A model generated the notes under the pieces. That model was given only the letters and a program-made list of their open reading frames with translations, was not told where the DNA came from and did not search any database. A DNA stretch of 5,640 nt, taken from NCBI GenBank assembly GCA_018385415.1, contig JAHAZA010000030.1:1-5640 (forward strand), read 5' to 3'. Below, piece by piece: positions 1 through 5,591 of this stretch. This DNA comes from Treponema sp. (GTDB lineage: Bacteria; Spirochaetota; Spirochaetia; Treponematales; Treponemataceae). The position numbers and the translations under genes are program-made. Positions within the stretch are counted from its first letter, which is position 1. Each line of letters opens with the position of its first letter.

Positions 1-1
1 C

Positions 2-136
2 ACCAGCAATATCGTAGCCAAAATGGGCAAAGGCGAAGATGTTTCTATGGAAAGCTTACGGAAAATCTGCATTGCCTTGGATTGCGAGATCGGGGATATT
101 ATGGAAGTGAATGCGGGTGAGGGAGAAAAAAAATGA
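2..136 (+). CDS. C-terminal part of a small Cro/C1-type HTH regulator
   Basis: The window opens inside this gene, so only about 44 C-terminal residues are visible. They include TSNIVAKMGKGEDVSMESL, then RKICIALDCEIGDIMEV, and end at a TGA at 134-136. The pattern of a recognition-helix end, 'VSMESLRKICIALDC' and 'IGDIMEV' is characteristic of the small Xre-like HTH proteins of the YozG/HTH_26 type, which bind operator DNA and often control their own operon. The stop overlaps the hsdR start as ATGA, a 4-nt overlap that suggests translational coupling and co-transcription. By inference it regulates the restriction operon, as controller proteins often do, but its N-terminus and the promoter lie outside the window. 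GC content looks somewhat higher than in the genes downstream. Confidence 0.72.
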   Translation, partial: TSNIVAKMGKGEDVSMESLRKICIALDCEIGDIMEVNAGEGEKK

Positions 137-2670
137 GTGATATTTTTGAAATTCACGAAATGTCCGAGGAGGACATAAAGCACGAATACATCACGAAAGC
201 CCTCGAATCAAAATGGGATGCAAAAAAAATCTCTATGGAAACAGAAATCTGGAAGGCTGTAAAAAAACGCAATCAAAATCTTCATATTTCAGCATCTCCT
301 CTCAATGATTTTACAGACGGCAAAGTGAAAATCAAAGGAAACGTTCCAAGCCGCGACAAAGGAAAACGATGTGACTACATTCTGTGGTACAACAAGGGAA
401 CACCGCTTGCAATAGTTGAAGCAAAAGACAATAACCACTCATCTTCCTTTGGCTTACAGCAGGCTATCAGTTACGGAGTTTTGCTTGATGTTCCTTTCGT
501 TTACACTTCCAATGGCTCAACTTTTTTTGAACACGATTTTACAACAGGCTTAGAAAAAGAAATCCCACTTTCAGATTTTCCTACCGCAGAAGAATTGATG
601 AATCGCTGGCGTGGAGTAGATGCTGAAAAAATTGTAGAAGTTGAAAACAGAATGCTGTATTCCATTGACGGTAATACAAAAGTATATGATGTTCCTCTTT
701 GTTTTGAAGAGAACCTTATGAACACACCTTTTTATTCTGGAGCAGATTGTTATCCACCACGTTATTATCAGCGTAATGCAGTAAACAGAACTCTTGAAGC
801 AATTGCAAAACAACAGGCTCGTATTCTGATTGCAATGGCTACAGGAACTGGAAAAACTTATACCGCCTTCCAGATTGTATGGCGTTTGATTGAATCTGGA
901 ACTAAGAAAAAAGTTCTTTATCTGGCAGACAGAAATAATCTAGTGGACCAGTCTATTCAGCAGGACTTTAAACCTCTTGAAAAAGTAATCCATAAAATCA
1001 ACTTTCAAAAAGAGGATAAATCTAAAATATCTGCTTATCAGGTTTACTTTGCCCTTTACCAACAGCTGGATTCCGCAAAGCGTCATGGCGAAGACGATGA
1101 AGAAACAGAAGAAGAAATTGAGTTTGAACTTTCAAAATATAAGGAATTCTTTACTCCTGATTTCTTTGATTTGATTATTGTAGATGAGTGCCATCGCGGT
1201 TCTGCAAAAGCTGACTCACGATGGCGTAAGATTCTTGAATATTTTAATGGTGCAACACAAATTGGTATGACTGCCACTCCAAAAGAAACTAAGTATGTTT
1301 CTAATATCGATTATTTTGGAGAACCTGTTTATTCATACAGTTTAAAACAGGGAATTGAAGACGGATTCCTTGCTCCGTTTAAAGTAATTAATGTTCATTC
1401 AAATATTGATGACGGCTGGAGACCTAAAAAAGGGCAGAAAGATATTCATGGTAATGAAATTGAAGACCGGGAATATAATCTTTCTGACTATGATTACAAC
1501 ATCATTATTCAAGACCGCATTGATGAAGTAGCAGCTGAAATTACAAAGTACCTTAAAGAAACTGACCGTATGTCAAAGACTATTGTATTCTGCCCAACAG
1601 AAGATGCAGCTGACAGAATGCGTGTTGCATTAAATAATTTGAATACAGATATGGTTCAGAAAGATAATCAGGGAAATGTAAAGGAACAATATGTAGTCCG
1701 CATTACAGGAAGTGACAAATATGGAAAAGAGAAACTTGATTATTTTATTTCTGTTTCACAGCCTTATCCTGTAATTGCAACAACTTCAAAACTTCTTTCA
1801 ACAGGTTCGGATTGTAAGATGGTCAAACTTATTGTTATTGATGAACTTATCAATTCAATGACTGAGTTTAAGCAGATTATCGGCCGTGGTACACGACTTC
1901 GCTATGATGATGGAAAAACTCATTTTACAATTATGGATTTCCGTCGTGTGAGCCGCTTATTCGCTGATCCTGACTGGGATGGTGAAATTGAGCAGGATGA
2001 AGATTATGATCCAAATCCAGAATCTAAAACACAACCAGAGCCAAAAGACTCAGCTGATGATTCAGATGATGATGGAGATGGACCAAACACTTCAAAAGTT
2101 GTTCAAGTTGTAGGAAAAGGCAGAGTAAATATAAAAGTTCTACAACGTTTAGTTTCCATTTATGACACAGACGGAAAACTTTTGAAGCAGGAATCAATCG
2201 AAGATTACACAAAAGAAAGCATAATCGGAACTTACCAGACTTTGGAAAACTTTATTCAGACCTGGAATGGTGAACAAAAAAAAGAAATCATCCGCAATAT
2301 GCTCAAAGAAAAAGGCATTGACCTTGAACTGATTAAGAAAGACCAGAACATGACTGATGTGGATGACTTTGATTTTATTTGTCATATTGCATTTAACCAA
2401 AAACCGCTAACAAGAAAAGAACGTGCTGAAAATGTAAAGAAACGTGACATCTTTGGAAAGTACGGTGAAGCAGCTCGTGAAGTAATCAATGCACTTTTAG
2501 ATAAATATGCTGAACTTGGCATTTACGATATTGAATCAACAGAAATATTAAAGCAGAATCCATTTACTAAATATGGAAAACCAGCACGCATTGCTGCTTT
2601 GTTTGGTGGTAATGATAAATACAGGCAGGCGATTAGTGAATTGGAAGCAGAATTGTATAAAGTGGCATAA
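133..2670 (+). CDS. hsdR: Type I restriction enzyme HsdR subunit (EcoEI-class)
   Basis: HsdR is the motor and nuclease subunit of a type I restriction enzyme: with HsdM and HsdS it translocates unmethylated DNA by ATP hydrolysis and cleaves it at a distance. The 845 residues show, in order: an N-terminal PD-(D/E)xK nuclease fold with D81 and E96-A-K98 ('LAIVEAKDN'); a Q213 site in 'PPRYYQRNAV'; Walker A ATGTGKT at 236-242; DECH at 351-354; motif III MTATP at 379-383; motif IV 'KTIVFCPTEDAADRM' near 482-496; and motif VI 'QIIGRGTRLR' at 581-590. An acidic linker (about 613-658, rich in D, E, P and S) leads into a C-terminal helical region resembling the EcoEI_R_C domain. The length matches that class and no key residue is missing. 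The start is supported by GAGGGA at 119-124, 8 nt upstream, and by the overlap with the HTH gene. It appears intact although its partner genes are broken. Confidence 0.96.
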   Translation: MSDIFEIHEMSEEDIKHEYITKALESKWDAKKISMETEIWKAVKKRNQNLHISASPLNDFTDGKVKIKGNVPSRDKGKRCDYILWYNKGTPLAIVEAKDNNHSSSFGLQQAISYGVLLDVPFVYTSNGSTFFEHDFTTGLEKEIPLSDFPTAEELMNRWRGVDAEKIVEVENRMLYSIDGNTKVYDVPLCFEENLMNTPFYSGADCYPPRYYQRNAVNRTLEAIAKQQARILIAMATGTGKTYTAFQIVWRLIESGTKKKVLYLADRNNLVDQSIQQDFKPLEKVIHKINFQKEDKSKISAYQVYFALYQQLDSAKRHGEDDEETEEEIEFELSKYKEFFTPDFFDLIIVDECHRGSAKADSRWRKILEYFNGATQIGMTATPKETKYVSNIDYFGEPVYSYSLKQGIEDGFLAPFKVINVHSNIDDGWRPKKGQKDIHGNEIEDREYNLSDYDYNIIIQDRIDEVAAEITKYLKETDRMSKTIVFCPTEDAADRMRVALNNLNTDMVQKDNQGNVKEQYVVRITGSDKYGKEKLDYFISVSQPYPVIATTSKLLSTGSDCKMVKLIVIDELINSMTEFKQIIGRGTRLRYDDGKTHFTIMDFRRVSRLFADPDWDGEIEQDEDYDPNPESKTQPEPKDSADDSDDDGDGPNTSKVVQVVGKGRVNIKVLQRLVSIYDTDGKLLKQESIEDYTKESIIGTYQTLENFIQTWNGEQKKEIIRNMLKEKGIDLELIKKDQNMTDVDDFDFICHIAFNQKPLTRKERAENVKKRDIFGKYGEAAREVINALLDKYAELGIYDIESTEILKQNPFTKYGKPARIAALFGGNDKYRQAISELEAELYKVA

Positions 2671-2675
2671 GGTTG

Positions 2676-2770
2676 TCACACGGATTTGCAAATTCCTACG
2701 GAATCTGCGATGGAAAAGGTGAAAAATAAAAAAAACAGTGTTTTACGTAGTAAAACACAAATCCGTGTGA
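2676..2770 (+). repeat. Palindromic element, full copy A (MITE/REP-like)
   Basis: A 95-bp element lies between hsdR and the GxxExxY gene. Its ends are a perfect 13-bp inverted repeat, TCACACGGATTTG (2676-2688) and CAAATCCGTGTGA (2758-2770). Inside are two hairpins: GCAAATTCC/GGAATCTGC (2688-2696/2700-2708, loop TAC, one mismatch) and GTGTTTTAC/GTAAAACAC (2738-2746/2750-2758, loop GTA, perfect). They are separated by 29 nt of A-rich spacer. The fold is a cruciform-like three-stem structure. It has the same architecture as copy B at 3359-3452. It carries no transposase, so any mobility would be in trans. No clear target-site duplication is visible. It starts 5 nt after the hsdR stop and might also act as an mRNA processing or attenuation structure within the operon. 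Confidence 0.9.
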
Positions 2771-2787
2771 TAAAAAATAAATCTATC

Positions 2788-2793
2788 GGAGAA
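2788..2793 (+). promoter_or_regulatory. Ribosome-binding site that sets the GxxExxY start
   Basis: GGAGAA lies 6 nt before the ATG at 2800. It favours this start over the upstream TTG at 2686, which lies inside palindromic element A and has no comparable site. Confidence 0.75.
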
Positions 2794-2799
2794 TTAGTT

Positions 2800-3183
2800 A
2801 TGTTACAATTTGAGGAACAAACTGAAAAAATTATAAATGCCTGTATGGAAGTTCATAATGAACTGAAAAATGGTTTTCTTGAACCAGTCTATCAGGAAGC
2901 TTTGGAATTGGAATTTCAAATGCAGGGTATTCCTTATGAACGCGAAAAAAAATTAAATATAATATATAAAGGAAAAACCTTGAAGAAAGAATATTTTGCA
3001 GATTTTTATTGTTATGACAATATAATAGTAGAATTAAAAGCTGTAACAAGGTTGGAAAATGAACATAAAGCACAGGTAATAAACTATCTAAAGGCTATGA
3101 ATAAAGAAATAGGCTTATTAATCAATTTTGGTAAGTCATCCTTACAATGGGAACGAATTTCAATATTTGGACTTACAAAATAA
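2800..3183 (+). CDS. GxxExxY family protein, PD-(D/E)xK nuclease-like
   Basis: A 127-residue protein of the GxxExxY family, small PD-(D/E)xK-superfamily proteins with no settled function. The signature G25-F-L-E28-P-V-Y31 is present. The nuclease-like core follows: D68 in 'KEYFADFYCYD', E78-L-K80 in 'IIVELKAV', then Q92 in 'KAQVINYLKA', and the usual 'GLLINFG' strand at 105-111. All putative catalytic positions are kept, so it may be an active metal-dependent nuclease. The ATG at 2800 gives the family's normal length and has an RBS. The frame is also open upstream through element A to a TTG at 2686, but those extra 38 residues are repeat-derived. It sits between hsdR and hsdS, which is not a usual place for such a gene, and is flanked by a full palindromic element upstream and a half copy downstream. 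It may have arrived as a unit with them (inference). Confidence 0.9.
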   Translation: MLQFEEQTEKIINACMEVHNELKNGFLEPVYQEALELEFQMQGIPYEREKKLNIIYKGKTLKKEYFADFYCYDNIIVELKAVTRLENEHKAQVINYLKAMNKEIGLLINFGKSSLQWERISIFGLTK

Positions 3184-3185
3184 AA

Positions 3186-3217
3186 GTGATTTCGTAGAAA
3201 ATCACGAATCCGTGTGA
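3186..3217 (+). repeat. Palindromic element, right-half copy C
   Basis: Just after the GxxExxY stop lies a degenerate right half of the element. It has a hairpin GTGATTT/AAATCAC (3186-3192/3199-3205, loop CGTAGA), then the terminal GAATCCGTGTGA (3206-3217). The left end and left hairpin are absent. Relative to copy B the hairpin tip is altered, while the outer stem and terminal sequence are kept. Confidence 0.82.
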
Positions 3218-3229
3218 CAATAATGAGGA
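3205..3229 (+). repeat. 25-nt direct repeat carrying the hsdS RBS, copy 1
   Basis: These 25 nt are identical to 4056-4080. They begin with CGAATCCGTGTGA from the palindromic element and end in CAATAATGAGGA, so TGAGGA (3224-3229) is the ribosome-binding site for the ATG at 3236, 6 nt away. The shared part goes beyond the element end, which implies duplication of a gene leader and not only of the element. Confidence 0.9.
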
Positions 3230-3358
3230 TGTATAATGGGCGCAAAAGAACTGAAAGCTGCGATTTTGCAGGAGGCGGTGTCTGGAAAACTCGTACCGCA
3301 GATTGCAAGTGAAGGTAATGCACGGGATTTGCTTGAAGAAATAAAGAAAGAAAGATTA

Positions 3359-3452
3359 TCACACGGATTTGCAAATTCCTACGGAATTTGCAGTGAGAAG
3401 GGTAAAAAATCTAAAAGCAGTGATTTACGTAGTAAATCACAAATCCGTGTGA
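3359..3452 (+). repeat. Palindromic element, full copy B, in frame within hsdS
   Basis: A 94-bp copy with the same perfect 13-bp ends as copy A (3359-3371 and 3440-3452). Two perfect 9-bp hairpins lie inside: GCAAATTCC/GGAATTTGC (3371-3379/3383-3391, loop TAC) and GTGATTTAC/GTAAATCAC (3420-3428/3432-3440, loop GTA). It is translated in the hsdS frame without stops, giving 'SHGFANSYGICSEKG' and 'SSDLRSKSQIRV'. It lies in the linker between the N-terminal helix and the recognition domain, a region of variable length in HsdS proteins. Copy A read in the frame of the gene after it gives the similar 'NSVLRSKTQIRV'. Confidence 0.92.
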
Positions 3453-3514
3453 CGACGGAAATTACAGAAGATGAGATTCCGTTTGATATTCCAGAAAACT
3501 AGTGCTGGTGTAGA

Positions 3515-4030
3515 TTGGGAGAAATTACAGAAATTACTATGGGACAATCGCCAGAAGGTATAAATGTTGGTGAAACTGTGCAAGGTATGGAATTTCATCA
3601 AGGAAAGATATTTTTCACTGATAAAATCATCGGAAAGTCAAATCAACAAACCTCTGAAATTACAAAGGTTGCAAAAGAAAATAGTATTTTGCTTTGTATG
3701 AGAGCACCTGTTGGAAAAATAAATATCACTGACCGTGAAATTTGTATTGGACGAGGATTAAGTTCTATTATTCCATTTTTTAATGTTGATACAATGTTTT
3801 TATATTATTTGCTTGAAACACTAGAATCTGATTTTAATAAAAAAGCAACAGGTTCAACATTCAAAGCAATTACAGGTGATATTGTCAAAAACCAAGCAAT
3901 TCCCCTTCCGCCCCTTGCCGAACAAAAACGCATTGTTCGTGCTTTGGAAGCGATTCTGCCTGTTATAGACGAATATCGTAAAAAAGAAGAAGAACTTGCC
4001 AGACTTATTCTGAGTAGAAAAATAATATAA
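3515..4030 (+). CDS. 3' open fragment of hsdS (target-recognition domain)
   Basis: This is the part of the hsdS frame downstream of the TAG. It could be translated separately only from a weak start: TTG at 3515 or ATG at 3539, neither with a well-spaced ribosome-binding site. It would hold the whole recognition domain (about 170 residues) but lack the N-terminal helix that HsdS uses to circularise and to bind HsdM. Gene callers may list it as a separate HsdS. I read it as the second piece of one broken gene. Confidence 0.45.
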   Translation: MGEITEITMGQSPEGINVGETVQGMEFHQGKIFFTDKIIGKSNQQTSEITKVAKENSILLCMRAPVGKINITDREICIGRGLSSIIPFFNVDTMFLYYLLETLESDFNKKATGSTFKAITGDIVKNQAIPLPPLAEQKRIVRALEAILPVIDEYRKKEEELARLILSRKII

Positions 4031-4036
4031 AAAAAA

Positions 4037-4068
4037 GAGGCGGCGTTAGCCGACTCGAATCCGTGTGA
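4037..4068 (+). repeat. Hairpin plus right terminal repeat, copy D
   Basis: Between hsdS and hsdM is a GC-rich imperfect hairpin: GAG-g-CGGC (4037-4044), loop GTTA, GCCG-a-CTC (4049-4056). It is followed by GAATCCGTGTGA (4057-4068), the right end of the palindromic element. The hairpin sequence is unrelated to those of copies A-C, so only the terminal module is shared. An A8 run (4029-4036) precedes it. Read on the minus strand, the stem followed by T8 resembles a rho-independent terminator, but no minus-strand gene is visible to use it. Confidence 0.7.
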
Positions 4069-4080
4069 CAATAATGAGGA
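4056..4080 (+). repeat. 25-nt direct repeat carrying the hsdM RBS, copy 2
   Basis: Identical to 3205-3229. It ends in TGAGGA, extended here by GA to give GAGGAG (4076-4081), which is 7 nt before the hsdM ATG at 4089. The two copies flank hsdS exactly in direct orientation, 851 bp apart, so homologous or slipped recombination between them would remove hsdS and keep an intact leader for hsdM. Confidence 0.9.
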
Positions 4081-4088
4081 GACCATAA

Positions 4089-5426
4089 ATGAGCAACTTA
4101 AGTAGTTTTGTAAAACGCATTCGTGATGTTATGCGTAACGATGCCGGAATCAACGGTGATGCACAGAGAATTGAACAGATAGCCTGGATGCTATTTTTAA
4201 AGGTATATGATGCAAAGGAAGAGGACTGGGAATTTGAAGATGAAAAATATGAATCAATAATCCCGGAAGAACTTCGCTGGCGTAACTGGGCACATTCAGA
4301 AAATCAGGGCGATGGTCTTACCGGTGATAAACTCCTGAACTTTGTAAACAATAAGCTTTTCCCAACTCTCAAAAATCTTGAAATCTCACCTGACACACCA
4401 ATTCGACAAAGTATTGTCCGCACCACTTTTGAAGATGCAAACAACTACATGAAAGACGGCGTTCTTCTCCGCCAAATTGTAAATATAATAGATGAGCTTG
4501 ATTTTGGAAGCTACGAAGAAACTCACGCCTTTGGAGAAATCTACGAAACAATTCTTAAAGAACTCCAGAGTGCCGGAAGTGCCGGTGAATTCTATACACC
4601 ACGTGCCGTCACTCAATTTATGGCAAAAATGATAAAGCCTCAGATTGGCGAAACAATGGCTGACTTTGCCTGCGGTACTGGTGGCTTCCTTTCAAGCTGG
4701 ATAAAAGAACTTGAAGAAGTAAAAGACGCAAAGGGCAGCATTTCAAACGAAGAATCAGAAAAAATCTATAACTCAATTTATGCTGTGGAAAAAAAACAGT
4801 TTCCATACATGCTTTGTGTAACAAATATGCTTTTACATGGCCTGGACAGCCCGAAAGTTTATCACGGAAACTCACTTATTTATAAACTTTTGGACTACAC
4901 CCAGAAAGATGCATTTGATGTAATTCTTATGAATCCACCTTATGGCGGAAGTGAAAAGGACGACATTAAACAAAACTTTCCGGCAGATTTGCGTTCGAGC
5001 GAAACTGCAGATTTATTTATGGCAGTCATCATGTACCGCCTTAAAAAAAATGGACGAGCAGCAGTAATTGTTCCTGATGGATTCTTGTTTGGAAACGACA
5101 ATGCAAAAAACAATCTTAAGAAAAAGCTCCTTACAGATTTTAACCTTCATACAATTGTCCGCTTGCCTGGAAGTGTATTCAGTCCATATACAAGCATTAC
5201 AACAAACATCCTTTTCTTTAATAATGAAGAGCCGACTGGAAAAACATGGTTTTACCGCGTAGATATTCCAGGCGACCGTAAGCACTTTAGCAAAACAAAG
5301 CCAATGGAATTAAAGCACTTTGACGACTGCATTGCCTGGTGGAATGACTGCAAGAAAATCACAGACGAAGAAGGAAATCCAAAAGCAAAATGCTACACAG
5401 CACAGGAACTCATTGATTCAAATTAA
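4089..5426 (+). CDS. hsdM: Type I methyltransferase HsdM, truncated by in-frame TAA
   Basis: HsdM transfers a methyl group from AdoMet to adenine N6 at the site chosen by HsdS. Residues 1 to about 150 form the HsdM_N helical domain ('LSSFVKRIRDVMRNDAG', 'WMLFLKVYD'). The catalytic N6-methylase domain has 'EFYTPRAVTQFM' near 167-178, AdoMet motif I D192-F-A-C-G-T-G-G-F200 and catalytic motif IV N282-P-P-Y285 in 'DVILMNPPYGG'. The open frame stops after 445 residues at 'AQELIDSN', TAA 5424-5426, but typical family sequence resumes at once in the same frame. Without the stop the product would be 500 positions, close to EcoEI-type HsdM. The catalytic domain is whole; the lost tail helps HsdM dock on HsdS. 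The start has a good RBS within the direct repeat. Confidence 0.93.
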   Translation: MSNLSSFVKRIRDVMRNDAGINGDAQRIEQIAWMLFLKVYDAKEEDWEFEDEKYESIIPEELRWRNWAHSENQGDGLTGDKLLNFVNNKLFPTLKNLEISPDTPIRQSIVRTTFEDANNYMKDGVLLRQIVNIIDELDFGSYEETHAFGEIYETILKELQSAGSAGEFYTPRAVTQFMAKMIKPQIGETMADFACGTGGFLSSWIKELEEVKDAKGSISNEESEKIYNSIYAVEKKQFPYMLCVTNMLLHGLDSPKVYHGNSLIYKLLDYTQKDAFDVILMNPPYGGSEKDDIKQNFPADLRSSETADLFMAVIMYRLKKNGRAAVIVPDGFLFGNDNAKNNLKKKLLTDFNLHTIVRLPGSVFSPYTSITTNILFFNNEEPTGKTWFYRVDIPGDRKHFSKTKPMELKHFDDCIAWWNDCKKITDEEGNPKAKCYTAQELIDSN

Positions 5427-5591
5427 AATTTTGATGTCTGCGGTTATCCTCACGAAGAAGAAGAAATCTTGAGCGTTGCAGAAACAATCCAGAACTATGA
5501 AGAAAAGCGTTCAAAACTTAATTCCGACATAGACAGTCTTCTTTCACAGATTACAGAACTTCATCAGAAAGCGCAAAAAGGAGAGCTGTAA
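5427..5591 (+). pseudogene. Detached C-terminal tail of hsdM, in frame after TAA
   Basis: Immediately after the hsdM stop the same frame stays open for 54 codons to TAA 5589-5591. It encodes 'NFDVCGYPHEEEEIL', then a helical, coiled-coil-like 'NYEEKRSKLNSDIDSLLSQI', ending 'QKGEL'. The motif 'xNFDxCGxPHEEEEIL' plus a heptad-like helix is the usual HsdM C-terminus of this class, commonly preceded by N-Y-N or N-F-N where this gene has N-stop-N. One substitution, TAT or TAC to TAA, would explain it, and no frameshift is involved. The tail normally packs against the HsdS conserved helices. There is no separate start codon or RBS for it, so it should not be made unless the stop is read through. 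Confidence 0.88.
5578..5583 (+). promoter_or_regulatory. RBS for the gene starting at 5591
   Basis: AAGGAG lies 7 nt before the ATG at 5591, inside the old hsdM tail. The TAATG junction (5589-5593) indicates that the downstream gene was translationally coupled to full-length HsdM. With the earlier stop, ribosomes would leave about 165 nt upstream, so coupling should be weakened. Confidence 0.7.

Larger units (their letters stand above)
3236..4030 (+). pseudogene. hsdS: Type I specificity subunit HsdS, half-length, in-frame TAG and repeat insertion
   Basis: HsdS provides DNA target recognition for the methyltransferase and restriction complexes. One frame runs from ATG 3236 to TAA 4028-4030, broken only by TAG at 3500-3502. 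Residues 1-41 ('AAILQEAVSGKLVPQ', 'DLLEEIKKERL') are the N-terminal conserved helix of this family. Residues 42-73 are encoded by palindromic element B. 'TEDEIPFDIPEN' then meets the TAG, followed by 'CWCRLGEITEITMGQSPEG', where relatives usually have IPENWxW, so the stop is most simply TGG to TAG. A single target-recognition domain (Methylase_S) follows, with 'LLCMRAPVGKINITDREI', 'GSTFKAITGDIVKNQAIPLPPLAEQKRIV' in two conserved blocks and 'EEELARL'. The protein then ends after an unrelated 'ILSRKII'. Typical HsdS has two recognition domains and over 400 residues; here there are 264 positions. It is probably non-functional; a readthrough or split half-subunit is possible. Confidence 0.88.

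Noticed and set aside
571..813. Minus-strand open frames across hsdR, and similar ones elsewhere
   Set aside because: They are antisense shadows of clearly recognisable plus-strand genes, with low-complexity or Cys/Phe/Ser-rich translations, no family motifs and no supported starts.
2676..2770. Rho-independent terminator between hsdR and the next gene
   Set aside because: The stems are AT-rich and are not followed by a T run on the plus strand. The same structure occurs inside a coding region, so it is better described as a repeat element.
2686..3183. 165-residue version of the GxxExxY protein starting at TTG 2686
   Set aside because: The first 38 residues come from the palindromic element, the TTG has no good RBS, and the ATG at 2800 has GGAGAA 6 nt upstream and gives the usual family length.
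2676..3452. CRISPR array
   Set aside because: There are only two full repeat units, with internal hairpins and no regular spacers. They behave as dispersed palindromic elements.
2276..5050. A8 runs in hsdR (2276-2283) and hsdM (4789-4796, 5043-5050) as phase-variation switches
   Set aside because: Eight-base A runs recur across this AT-rich window, including non-coding parts, and both genes are in frame at these runs. Nothing singles them out as contingency loci.
3500..5426. Altered genetic code with TAG or TAA reassigned
   Set aside because: hsdR, the GxxExxY gene and the hsdM full frame all end at TAA at natural positions, and only one TAG and one TAA interrupt genes. Isolated nonsense mutation is simpler.
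5420..5440. Frameshift at the end of hsdM
   Set aside because: The positions before and after TAA 5424-5426 are in the same frame, and the final TAA at 5589 is in that frame too. It is a substitution-type nonsense codon, not an indel.
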